Positions 32,604 to 40,678 of a stretch of 64,000 nt of DNA are shown piece by piece. A program made the translations under genes and the position numbers. Position 1 is the first letter of the stretch. Each line of letters opens with the position of its first letter. The notes beneath the pieces are model-generated. The model was not told where the DNA came from and made no database searches. It saw only the letters and a list, made by a program, of their open reading frames with translations. This stretch comes from Amycolatopsis nigrescens CSC17Ta-90 (GTDB lineage Bacteria > Actinomycetota > Actinomycetes > Mycobacteriales > Pseudonocardiaceae), in NCBI RefSeq assembly GCF_000384315.1, contig NZ_ARVW01000001.1, positions 2,613,746-2,677,745 of the forward strand, read 5' to 3'.

Positions 32604-35600
32604 CTACTGGAAGTCGCGCGACTTCGAGGTGATCCGCAGGGGCAGGTGCTGCAGGCGGTCGGCGAGCAGGCTCACCACTCCGTCGGCGCGTTCGACCGTG
32701 CCACGGACCAGCAGGGCCGGGCTGGTCCTGGCGATCCGGTGATAACGCCGCCACAGGCCCATCGTGCAGACCACGTTGATCATGCCGGTCTCGTCCTCGA
32801 GGTTGAGGAAGGTGATCCCGCCCGCGGTGGCCGGGCGCTGCCGATGGGTAACCGCACCGCCGACCAGCACCCGGCAGCCGTGCTCGATGTCGAGCAGCCC
32901 GGCCGCCGGTATCACCCCGAGCGAGTCCAGGTGCTCCCGGATGAACTGGGTCGGGAAACTGTCCGGGGACACACCGGTGGCCCAGACGTCCGCCACCGCG
33001 AGCTCCAGCTGGTCCATCCCCGGCAGCGCCGGGGCGCTGATCCCCACCACGCTGCCGGGCAGCTTCTCCGGGCGTTCCTCGGCCACCGCACCGGCCGCCC
33101 AGAGCGCCTCGCGCCGGTCGCCGACGAAACAGCCGAACGCGCCGGCCGTCGCCAGCGCCTCCACCTGCGGCGTGGTCAACCGTACCCGCCTGGCAACCTC
33201 CGCCATGTCGCGGAACGCGCCGGACTTTTCCCGTTCCGCCACAATGCTTTCAGCCATCGCAACACCGATCGTCCGCACTCCGGCCAGTCCGGTCCGGATG
33301 GCGAGCTTTCCCGGCTCGGTGCCCAGCGGCTCCAGGGTGGCGTGCGCGAGGCTGGCGTTGATGTCCGGGCCGCGCACGGTGACCCCGTGCCGCCGCGCGT
33401 CGGCGACCAGCGACTGCGGCGAGTAGAAACCCATCGGCTGCGCCCGCAGCAGGGCCGCGCAGAAGGCTTCCGGGTGGTAGTGCTTGAAGTAGGCGCTGGC
33501 GAACACCAGGTAGGCGAAGCTCAGCGCGTGACTCTCCGGGAACCCGAAGTTCGCGAAGGCGTGCAGCTTCTGGAAGATCCGGCCGGCCAGCTCCTCGTCG
33601 ATCCCGTTCTCCGCGGCCCCCTGGTAGAAACGCGCGCGCAACCGCTCCATCTTCTTCTCGGAACGCTTGGCTCCCATGGCATGGCGCAACTGGTCGGCCT
33701 CGGCCGCGGTGAAGTTCGCGACGTCCAGGGAAATCTGCATCATCTGTTCCTGGAAGAGCGGGACTCCCAGCGTCTTCCCGAGCGCATTCTCCAGCAAAGG
33801 ATGCTCAGGCTCCCACTTTTCGTCGTGGGAGTAGCGCCGGATGTAGGGATGCACCGAACCGCCCTGGATCGGCCCCGGCCTGATCAGCGCGACCTCGACC
33901 GCCAGGTCGTAGATGTTCTTCGGCTTGAGCCTGGGCAAGGTGGCGAGCTGGGCCCGGCTCTCCACCTGGAACACCCCGATCGCGTCCGCCCTGGCGAGCA
34001 TCTCGTAGATCTTCTCGTCCTCGATGTCCAAATGCGCGAGGTCGACCTCCACACCCTTGTGCTCGCGGACCAGGTCGATCATGTAGTGCAGCGCGGAAAG
34101 CATGCCCAGCCCGAGCAGGTCGAACTTGACAAGGCCCACGGTGGCGCAGTCGTCCTTCTCCCACTGCAACACGCTGCGGTCTTCCATCCGCGCCCATTCG
34201 ATCGGGCAGACCTCGCTCACCGGGCGGTCGCAGATCACCATCCCCCCGGAGTGGATACCGAGGTGCCGGGGGAAGTCCTCAAGTTCGCAGGACAGTTCGA
34301 GCACGGGCGGCGGAATGTCGTGGTCGTGGTCCTTCCCGGTCTCCCGCAACGGACCCCATCGGTCGATCTGCTTGCTCCACGCGTCCTGCTGCCCCGGCGA
34401 GTGACCGAGGGCCCGCGCCGAGTCCCGGATCGCGGACCGGGCCCGGTAGGTGATCACGTTCGCCACCTGCGCGGTGCACAGCCGGCCGTACTTGCCGAAG
34501 ACGTACTGGATGGCCGCCTCGCGGCGGTCGGATTCGATGTCCAGGTCGATGTCCGGGTAACCGTCGCGGTCCGGGGCGAGGAACCGCTCGAACAGCAGCC
34601 CCCACTTCACCGAGTCGACCTTGGTGATGCCCAGCGCGTAGCAGACCGCGGAGTTGGCCGCCGATCCCCTGCCCTGGCACAGGATGTCGCTGCGCCGGCA
34701 GAACTCCGCGATGTCCCAGACGATCAGGAAGTAGCCGGGGAAATCCAGCTCCTCGATGATCGCCAGCTCATGCTCGATCTGTGCGTACGCCTTCAGGTTC
34801 TCCTCTCTGGGGCCGTAATGACGAGCCGCCCCGTCGTAGGTCATCTTCCGCAGGAAGGTCGCTTCGGTGTACCCCTCCGGCACGTTGAAGGGCGGCAGCT
34901 TCGGCGCGACCAGAGACAGGGAGAACTCGCACTCCGCGCCGAGCAGGGCGGCCCGCGGCACGGCACCGGGGTAGCGGTCGAACCTGACCGCCATCTCTTC
35001 GCCGGAACGCAGGTGGGCCATCCCGGCTCCGGGCAGCCAGCCCTCCATCTCGTCCAGGCTCCGCCGCGCCCTGATCGCGGCCATCGCGGCGGCCAGCCGG
35101 GCGCGCTCCGGCTTCGCGTAGTGCACCGCGTTGGTGGCCACGATGGGCAGCCCGAACTCCTTCGCCATCTCATGCAGCAGGTCGTTGTGCATGCTGTCCT
35201 CGGGCATGCCCTGGTCGGTCAGCTCGACGAACACCTGTTCCTTGCCGAACAGCTCGACCAGCCGCCGCAACCGCAGCGCGGCCGCCGCCGGCCCCTCGCC
35301 GACCAGCGCCCGCCGGACCGCACCCTTGCGGCAGCCGGTGAGCACCACGCAGTCCCCCCGCACCTGTTCGGCGAGCACGTCCAGGTCGTAGACCGGGCGG
35401 CCTTTCTCCGCGTACTGGCCGGCGGGCACTTCCCGGTCGTGCCCGTGCAGCTGTCCCTGGGTGATCGCCCGGCACAGGCTGTGGTAGCCGGCCTGCCCCC
35501 TGGCCAGCAACAGCAGGTGCTCCCCTTCGGGATCGGCGACCCCGTTCTGCGGCGCGGAAAGCCCGAGGCTCAGCTCGGTGCCGAACACGGTGCGGACACC

Positions 35601-35945
35601 GAGTTCCCTTGCCGCCTCGGCGAACCGCACCACCCCGTACATACCGTCGTGGTCGGTGATCGCGACCGCGTCCAGCCCCAGCCGGGCGGCCTCCTCGACC
35701 AGTTCCTCGGGATGACTCGCCCCGTCGAGAAAGCTGAAGTTGGAATGACAGTGCAGTTCGGCATAAGGCACTCTGACCTCGCTGCCGACGTCGTCGCTGT
35801 TACGCGGCACGCCGACGTCCGGTGGCCGGAGGTAGCTATCCCGTTTCCGTGTCCACGCCGGGCTGTCGCCGCCGTCGCCGGGAGGCTCGCCGGTGAGGCC
35901 GCGCTCGAACTCCTTCCACGAGATCGACGGGTTGTCCCAGCCCAT
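32604..35945 (-). CDS. dnaE2: Error-prone DNA polymerase III alpha subunit DnaE2
   Basis: The 1113-residue product is a C-family polymerase. The PHP domain lies at the N-terminus (AELHCHSNFSFLDGASHPEE, AITDHDGMYG). The polymerase core has the catalytic aspartates in PDIDLDIESDRR, and SHALSFAYLVFASAYFKHYH lies in the fingers region. The C-terminus has an OB domain (GITFLNLEDETGMINVVC). The length and lack of a C-terminal tau-binding extension mark DnaE2. It copies damaged DNA together with ImuA' and ImuB and is responsible for damage-induced mutation. It is the last gene of the cassette that begins at the LexA box (38659). Confidence 0.92.
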   Translation of the reverse strand: MGWDNPSISWKEFERGLTGEPPGDGGDSPAWTRKRDSYLRPPDVGVPRNSDDVGSEVRVPYAELHCHSNFSFLDGASHPEELVEEAARLGLDAVAITDHDGMYGVVRFAEAARELGVRTVFGTELSLGLSAPQNGVADPEGEHLLLLARGQAGYHSLCRAITQGQLHGHDREVPAGQYAEKGRPVYDLDVLAEQVRGDCVVLTGCRKGAVRRALVGEGPAAAALRLRRLVELFGKEQVFVELTDQGMPEDSMHNDLLHEMAKEFGLPIVATNAVHYAKPERARLAAAMAAIRARRSLDEMEGWLPGAGMAHLRSGEEMAVRFDRYPGAVPRAALLGAECEFSLSLVAPKLPPFNVPEGYTEATFLRKMTYDGAARHYGPREENLKAYAQIEHELAIIEELDFPGYFLIVWDIAEFCRRSDILCQGRGSAANSAVCYALGITKVDSVKWGLLFERFLAPDRDGYPDIDLDIESDRREAAIQYVFGKYGRLCTAQVANVITYRARSAIRDSARALGHSPGQQDAWSKQIDRWGPLRETGKDHDHDIPPPVLELSCELEDFPRHLGIHSGGMVICDRPVSEVCPIEWARMEDRSVLQWEKDDCATVGLVKFDLLGLGMLSALHYMIDLVREHKGVEVDLAHLDIEDEKIYEMLARADAIGVFQVESRAQLATLPRLKPKNIYDLAVEVALIRPGPIQGGSVHPYIRRYSHDEKWEPEHPLLENALGKTLGVPLFQEQMMQISLDVANFTAAEADQLRHAMGAKRSEKKMERLRARFYQGAAENGIDEELAGRIFQKLHAFANFGFPESHALSFAYLVFASAYFKHYHPEAFCAALLRAQPMGFYSPQSLVADARRHGVTVRGPDINASLAHATLEPLGTEPGKLAIRTGLAGVRTIGVAMAESIVAEREKSGAFRDMAEVARRVRLTTPQVEALATAGAFGCFVGDRREALWAAGAVAEERPEKLPGSVVGISAPALPGMDQLELAVADVWATGVSPDSFPTQFIREHLDSLGVIPAAGLLDIEHGCRVLVGGAVTHRQRPATAGGITFLNLEDETGMINVVCTMGLWRRYHRIARTSPALLVRGTVERADGVVSLLADRLQHLPLRITSKSRDFQ

Positions 35946-35948
35946 GGG

Positions 35949-36125
35949 TCACCCGTTCTCCGCCGACACTCGGGGCAGCGGGATCACCGGCGCCAAGTCG
36001 AGCTCCGAGACCTCGGTGGGCACCGCACCCAACTCGTTGCGCAGCAAGGGCATCGAGGGCAGTGCGGACAGCGAGGACTCAGCCCGCAGCCACCGCAACA
36101 CGTCCCGCAGGTATTCCTCGTCCAT
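35949..36125 (-). CDS. 58-residue protein inside the imuB-dnaE2 cassette
   Basis: The ATG at 36125 overlaps the imuB stop (TGATG), and the stop at 35949 lies three bases before the dnaE2 ATG. The product starts MDEEYLRDVLRWLRAESSLS, continues with PSMPLLRNELGAVPTEVSEL and ends APVIPLPRVSAENG. It has an amphipathic helix at the start and a Pro-rich end. Its exact packing between two cassette genes with coupled translation argues that it is real and acts with them. The function is unknown; a clamp- or subunit-binding peptide is conceivable. Confidence 0.6.
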   Translation of the reverse strand: MDEEYLRDVLRWLRAESSLSALPSMPLLRNELGAVPTEVSELDLAPVIPLPRVSAENG

Positions 36126-37819
36126 CAATCGTAAATCCCTTCCACCATCCACATCGGACGGTCCTTGCCTTCCAGTACCAGCAGGGCGGCGAGGTCCGGC
36201 TCGTCCGGGTGCCGCCCGCCGAGCAGGACCTGGATCCGCACCCGCATCGGGCGCGGGGTGGGCGACCACCACTGCTCGCCCACCGGCCACGGCCCGGCCC
36301 AGTCGAGAACCTGCCGCGCTGCCGACCCTTCGACGGCCACCTCCCGCGGCGGACTGGTCAACGCGCGACGATCGGTGATCCCCACTTCGGTTCCGTCTTC
36401 GGCCAGCACCCGCGCGGGCAACGGGGTTCGGAACACCGTCGCCGGCGAGGGTGCAGGCAGCCGGCCCGGCCACGGCGCGTCCTGCGGGCCGGTCACGTTC
36501 CGGTTGTCTCCCCACTGCACCAGCCGCACCCGCTCGGCGGGACCACGGCCACCGTCGAGCACCGCGGTGCACACGCTTTCCGGGCCGAGCAACCCCTGGA
36601 CATGAACCATGGCCCGACCCGCCTTTTCCGCCGCCACCACATTTTCGTCCCCGGCCCCACCGACCCCACCAACTCCGCTGAACCGCCCGCGAGCCCCCGG
36701 CCGCCACAGGCCGAGTTGCAGGGACCGGCCCTCCACCGTCTCCTCGGGTTCGAGCCGAAGCCGGCTGACCCCCGAAGTCGGCCGGGAGCCGGGCGGCGCC
36801 TTCAGCCAGCCTTCGAACTGCCAACGGACCCGGTCCGCGATTCCCTGTGGTGTCAGGGGTTCCGCGCACCGCCACACCCGGCTGAGCTGCTCACCCCGTT
36901 CCGTGGTGGCGTAGATGCCCAGCCTTACGCAGGCCAGCCCGCGGGCGGCGAGGCCGGCGTGGAACCGGCCGGCCAGTTCCCTGGCCATGAAGGCGGCGGC
37001 GTCCACTCTGTCCAGCACCGGATCGAACGTTCTGCCGACGGACAGCTCGGGCGGTGGCCGCCGCCGGTGCGGTGGCCGCTCGGAAAGCCCGCCGGCCAGC
37101 CGGTGGGCGACCATCCCGGCGCTGCCGAACCGGGAGGCGACATCCCGTTCGGCGAGCGCCGCGAACGCCCCCAAAGTACGCAGCCCCAAGCAGTTCAGCA
37201 GATCGACGAGCTCGGCCCGCTCGGCACCCGGCTGGTCGAGCTCGGCGATGCCCAGCGGCGCCAGGAACTCCGCCGCCGCACCGCGCTCGACCAGGGCCGA
37301 GCGGTGGGCCGCCAGCACCGCGGCGAACAACCCGTCCGCGACCCCGACCTGGCATTCCACCCCCGCGGCCCCGGACACGTGGTCCACCAGCCGTTCGACC
37401 AGCGGGTACTCACCGCCGAAATATCCCGCCGCCCCGCTGACCGGCACCGCGACCAGCCCCGGCCGCACCACCTCGACCCCGACCACCAGCTCTTCGACCG
37501 CCACCGCGACCGTTTCGAACAACCGGGCGTCCCGGTCCTCGTCCACCCCGAAGACCACCAGCTCCGGACATCGCGACTGGGCTTCCCGTCTCCGCATTCC
37601 CCGCCGCACACCACCGGCCCTGGCCACCGCCGAGCAGGCCACCACCCGGTTGGCGTTGAACACCGCCACCGGCCGGTTCGCCGGCACCCCTGCCACCGCA
37701 CCGGCCGCGACCGCGGGCCAGTCCGGGCACCACAGCACGAGCATCCGCACCGGCACATCCGGCCGCCGCTCCCGCAACACCCCTCGTCTGTCCGAAAAGG
37801 ACTCTTCGGGCGCGCTCAT
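36125..37819 (-). CDS. imuB: ImuB, catalytically inactive Y-family polymerase-like protein
   Basis: The 564-residue product has the Y-family layout. VLWCPDWPAVAA stands at ~27-38, where active enzymes have the catalytic DMDAFFAS motif, so the metal-binding acids are missing, as in ImuB. A long palm/finger region follows (VACSAVARAGGVRRGMRRRE, FETVAVAVEELV), then the little-finger part (RLRLEPEETVEGRSLQLGLW) and a C-terminal tail with WWSPTPRPMRVRIQVLL. In mycobacteria ImuB bridges DnaE2, ImuA' and the sliding clamp. ATG at 37819 is used. It overlaps the imuA' stop by four bases (37816-37819). Confidence 0.85.
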   Translation of the reverse strand: MSAPEESFSDRRGVLRERRPDVPVRMLVLWCPDWPAVAAGAVAGVPANRPVAVFNANRVVACSAVARAGGVRRGMRRREAQSRCPELVVFGVDEDRDARLFETVAVAVEELVVGVEVVRPGLVAVPVSGAAGYFGGEYPLVERLVDHVSGAAGVECQVGVADGLFAAVLAAHRSALVERGAAAEFLAPLGIAELDQPGAERAELVDLLNCLGLRTLGAFAALAERDVASRFGSAGMVAHRLAGGLSERPPHRRRPPPELSVGRTFDPVLDRVDAAAFMARELAGRFHAGLAARGLACVRLGIYATTERGEQLSRVWRCAEPLTPQGIADRVRWQFEGWLKAPPGSRPTSGVSRLRLEPEETVEGRSLQLGLWRPGARGRFSGVGGVGGAGDENVVAAEKAGRAMVHVQGLLGPESVCTAVLDGGRGPAERVRLVQWGDNRNVTGPQDAPWPGRLPAPSPATVFRTPLPARVLAEDGTEVGITDRRALTSPPREVAVEGSAARQVLDWAGPWPVGEQWWSPTPRPMRVRIQVLLGGRHPDEPDLAALLVLEGKDRPMWMVEGIYD

Positions 37820-38559
37820 CCGGCGCCCGCGTTCGCCCAGTCCGGTCCGGCCACCGGCTCGGCAGCCCGCCCGGTAGCCGGCGCCACCGCTCCGCCATGG
37901 CCAGGCAGCATCAGCTCGTCCTGACCCGGCCGCGGCGCGACCCTCCTGCCGCCGACCCGGACGGCCACCTGCCGCGCCCGCAGGTGGCCGTACCCGGCGG
38001 CGAGACCGGTCCATGACCCGGTCACGCAGCGGAGTTCCACCTCCGCCCCCGTCCACGACCCCAGGGAAAGCAACACCGCACCCCGATGTCTCGCCCTCGC
38101 GGACAGCTTTCTGGCCAGTTGCGGGACCGGCCCACCCGCTCTGCCCGTCACCGATGGGTCCACCGCGACGAGATCCATCCCGTCCAGCAGCGCAGCGGTC
38201 ACCGAGGCGAACTCGGCTCCCGGCCGCGGCACCAGCGCGAGCCTGCTCACCTCCACGCCGAGTTCCTCGGCCGCCACCAGGCCGAGGTGGGGCATGCCCA
38301 CCGCGGCCGCCCACGACCCGTTCGCCGTCGCTTCGGCCAGCAGCGCCAGCAACAGCGAAGTGGAGCCGTGCACCGCCACCGTGTGGCCCCGGCGGAGACC
38401 ACCCGAAGGCAGCAGTTCACTCAACGCGGGCAGCACCGGAAGCACCTGCCCGGTGGCCTGTGCCCTGGCGGCAGCGGCGGCCACCCCACTGGCCGTGCTC
38501 ACCCCCGGCAGCGCGGCCAGCCTCGCGACCGGCGCGTCCGCCAGCGCACCAACTTTCAC
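37816..38559 (-). CDS. imuA': ImuA', RecA-like accessory mutagenesis protein
   Basis: GTG at 38559 has GGGGAGG eight bases upstream; upstream in-frame starts lack such a site. The 247-residue product looks like a degenerate RecA fold: LLPSGGLRRGHTVAVHGSTS in place of the P-loop region, LLLALLAEATANGSWAAAVG, and LVAVDPSV near the second strand. It lacks the full Walker A Lys-Thr, as usual for ImuA'. With ImuB and DnaE2 it forms the damage-induced mutasome. A perfect LexA box at 38659-38674 lies ~100 bases upstream. Confidence 0.8.
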   Translation of the reverse strand: MKVGALADAPVARLAALPGVSTASGVAAAAARAQATGQVLPVLPALSELLPSGGLRRGHTVAVHGSTSLLLALLAEATANGSWAAAVGMPHLGLVAAEELGVEVSRLALVPRPGAEFASVTAALLDGMDLVAVDPSVTGRAGGPVPQLARKLSARARHRGAVLLSLGSWTGAEVELRCVTGSWTGLAAGYGHLRARQVAVRVGGRRVAPRPGQDELMLPGHGGAVAPATGRAAEPVAGPDWANAGAG

Positions 38560-38658
38560 CACTGCCACCTCCCCGCACGGTGTCACCAATGCGACCAGCA
38601 CCGTCCGCCCACGGCATGAGCGCGAACGGCAGGCGAACACCGCGGGGAAGGCGGCAGT

Positions 38659-38674
38659 TCGAACGTCTGTTCGA
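38659..38674. promoter_or_regulatory. LexA (SOS) box of the imuA'-imuB-dnaE2 cassette
   Basis: TCGAACGTCTGTTCGA is a perfect 6+4+6 palindrome matching the actinobacterial SOS box TCGAAC-N4-GTTCGA. It lies ~85 bases before imuA'. LexA would repress the cassette until DNA damage occurs. Confidence 0.85.
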
Positions 38675-38835
38675 TAGACTCAGTGAACACCCCCGCTCGG
38701 ACGTTGTCAAGCAGCCCGCGACGATCCATACCCAGCGCGGCCCGAATACCCGAAAATACCCTTCAAACTTTCCCATGCGCGGAAAGTAGGGTAGTTTATG
38801 TAATATTCAGCCCGCCTGAACAGGGAGCCCAACCG

Positions 38836-39273
38836 ATGTCCCAGGAGCTGTACTCGGTCGACCAGGTCGCCGAGTTGCTCGGCCTGCACGCACGCACCGT
38901 CCGCAACTACGTCCGCGACGGACGACTGAAAGCGGTCCGGATCGGCAAGCAGTACCGCATCGCCCGCGAAGACCTGGAGGCGCTGACCGGACAGCCGGTA
39001 ACGCCGGCCGCGGCCACCACGGCCAGGCGGCACCGGCATGTCGAGGTGTCGAGCATCGTGCAGGTCGACGCGATCAGCCCCGAGGACGCGAGCCGCCTGG
39101 CGACCCTGCTGATGGCTTCGCTCAACGGCCGCCAGTCGGACGACCAGCCGGTGCGCGTCCAAACGGCCTACAACGAGGAACGAGCGAGCATGAAGGTGGT
39201 GATACTGGGCGATGTCGCCGACAGCATCGAGCTGTTGCGGCTCGTCGACATGCTCAGCGGGGTGGACGGCTGA
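38836..39273 (+). CDS. BldC/MerR-like helix-turn-helix DNA-binding protein
   Basis: ATG at 38836 is preceded by AGGGAG. The 145-residue product begins with an excisionase-type winged helix: LYSVDQVAELLGLHARTVRN, YVRDGRLKAVRIGKQYRIAR, EDLEALTG. This is the BldC-like family. The C-terminal ~80 residues (VEVSSIVQVDAISPEDASRL, then MKVVILGDVADSIELLRLVD) form an alpha+beta domain that is not part of BldC and may sense a ligand or dimerise. The AT-rich upstream region (GTAGTTTATGTAATATT) looks like a promoter. It is divergent from imuA'; whether the two are linked is unclear. Confidence 0.7.
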   Translation: MSQELYSVDQVAELLGLHARTVRNYVRDGRLKAVRIGKQYRIAREDLEALTGQPVTPAAATTARRHRHVEVSSIVQVDAISPEDASRLATLLMASLNGRQSDDQPVRVQTAYNEERASMKVVILGDVADSIELLRLVDMLSGVDG

Positions 39274-39372
39274 GCGTCCCGGATCCCGGCGAGCCTTCCA
39301 CGCGACTTGGATCATCCTGAACTGTCATCATGGAAGGGACACGTGGACGAGGAATCGTGAGTTGGTGGAATC

Positions 39373-39708
39373 GTGGATCAGACGACCGCTGCTTCCCCCG
39401 GCCTGCTGCGGATCCACGCCCTCACCAATCCCACCGGCCTCCGCGTGCACGGCGAGATCGACATGGTCACCCGGCCGATCTGGGAGCGAGCACTGGCGCA
39501 GGTGTCGGCGAACGGTGAGACCGTGCACATCGAATGCACCGGGCTGTCCTTCATCGACGTCCGCGGCACGTCGGCCCTGATGGCGGCGGCACAGCGACTC
39601 ACGGCCAACGGCGGGCGGCTGATCGTGCAAGCCCCACCGCCGTCCCTCACCCGGATTCTCCGAACGCTGTGGGACGGTTTCCCCCCGATAGAGGTACTAC
39701 CGCAATGA
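39373..39708 (+). CDS. STAS-domain anti-sigma-factor antagonist
   Basis: The 111-residue product from GTG 39373 has the SpoIIAA fold: GLRVHGEIDMVTRPIWERAL, VHIECTGLSFIDVRGTSALM with the phospho-Ser position (here in DVRGTS), and a C-terminal strand-helix. Such proteins bind or release anti-sigma kinases. Its stop overlaps the start of the MEDS/HATPase gene (ATGA, 39705-39708), so the pair is translationally coupled and probably forms a partner-switch unit. Confidence 0.8.
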   Translation: MDQTTAASPGLLRIHALTNPTGLRVHGEIDMVTRPIWERALAQVSANGETVHIECTGLSFIDVRGTSALMAAAQRLTANGGRLIVQAPPPSLTRILRTLWDGFPPIEVLPQ

Positions 39709-40628
39709 CCACCGACACGACCGGGCGATTTCTGCATCCGGCCTGGTTCTACCGCGGGAAGGACGAATACCTGGCGGGCGTCGTTCCTTTCCTCCGCGAA
39801 GGGCTCGCCGCCGGTGAGCCGGCGGCCGCCGCCGTTCCCGGCCCGAACCTGGAGCTGCTCCGGGACGCACTGGGCGAGGACACCGAACGGGTCCAGCTTC
39901 TCGACATGGCCGAGGTGGGGCGCAACCCCGGCCGCATCATCCCCGGCGTCCTGCGGGCGTTCGCAGACCGGCACCCCGGCCGTCCGGTGCGGATCGTCGG
40001 CGAACCGATCTGGCCGAGCCGCACCGAGCAGGAGTACCCGGCGTGCGCCCAGCACGAAGCGCTGATCAACGCCGCCTTCGCCGGACGGGCGGCCAGCATT
40101 CTGTGCCCGTACGACGTCGAAGGGCTGACCGCGGGCGTGCTCGACGACGCGGCCGCCACACATCCGGTGCTGTGGGACCTCAATGGCCGGCGGAACAGCG
40201 AAAAATACGCACCCGACCAGGTGATCGCCACCTTCAACCGGCCGTTGCCCGCGCCGCCACCGGACACCGTCGTGTTCCGGTTCGACCTGCAGAAGGCCAC
40301 CCAGGCGCGGCGCTTCGCCCTCGAACGGGCCCGCCGGCTGGGGCTGGCCGAGGACCGGCTTCCCGACCTCGAGCTGATCGTCGCGGAGCTGGTCGCCAAC
40401 AGCGTCATGCACGGCGGTGGCGCCGGGACCGTCGGCCTCTGGGCGGAACCCGATCACCTCGTCTGCGAGGTCCGCGATTCCGGGCACCTGACCGACCGGC
40501 TGGCCGGGCGGCGGCCCGCCGCGCCGACCCAGCTCGGCGGACGCGGCCTACTGCTGGTCAACCAGCTCGCACGGCTGGTCCGAACGCACACCACGGCCGA
40601 CGGCACCACCGTCCGCCTGCACGTCTAA
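39705..40628 (+). CDS. MEDS-domain and anti-sigma-type HATPase fusion protein
   Basis: The 307-residue product has an N-terminal MEDS sensor domain at ~8-185 (HPAWFYRGKDEYLAGVVPFL, AVPGPNLELLRDALG, LCPYDVEGL). The C-terminal GHKL ATPase domain has the N box LELIVAELVANSVMHGG, a G1-like CEVRDSGHLTDR and a GGRGLLLVNQLARLVR loop. This is the RsbW-like kinase plan of actinobacterial partner switches, in which the kinase binds a sigma factor or phosphorylates the STAS protein. MEDS domains are linked to sensing of methanogen or hydrocarbon-related signals in other proteins. The downstream hairpin (40648-40675) ends the transcript. Confidence 0.8.
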   Translation: MTTDTTGRFLHPAWFYRGKDEYLAGVVPFLREGLAAGEPAAAAVPGPNLELLRDALGEDTERVQLLDMAEVGRNPGRIIPGVLRAFADRHPGRPVRIVGEPIWPSRTEQEYPACAQHEALINAAFAGRAASILCPYDVEGLTAGVLDDAAATHPVLWDLNGRRNSEKYAPDQVIATFNRPLPAPPPDTVVFRFDLQKATQARRFALERARRLGLAEDRLPDLELIVAELVANSVMHGGGAGTVGLWAEPDHLVCEVRDSGHLTDRLAGRRPAAPTQLGGRGLLLVNQLARLVRTHTTADGTTVRLHV

Positions 40629-40647
40629 CCACTTGCACATGCTAAGG

Positions 40648-40675
40648 AGCGCGTTTAGCCCGCTAAACGCGCTCG
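40648..40675. terminator. Bidirectional terminator hairpin (copy 2)
   Basis: The arm GAGCGCGTTTAG (40648-40659) pairs perfectly with CTAAACGCGCTC (40664-40675) around CCCG. The sequence equals the hairpin at 17314-17343 except for its outermost pair, and both stand between convergent genes (here stops at 40628 and 40679). Confidence 0.7.
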
Positions 40676-40678
40676 GCG

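Noticed and set aside
32526..36134. Plus-strand open frame of about 1200 codons
   Set aside because: It is antisense to dnaE2, which has all polymerase motifs; the shadow has low-complexity composition and no domain.
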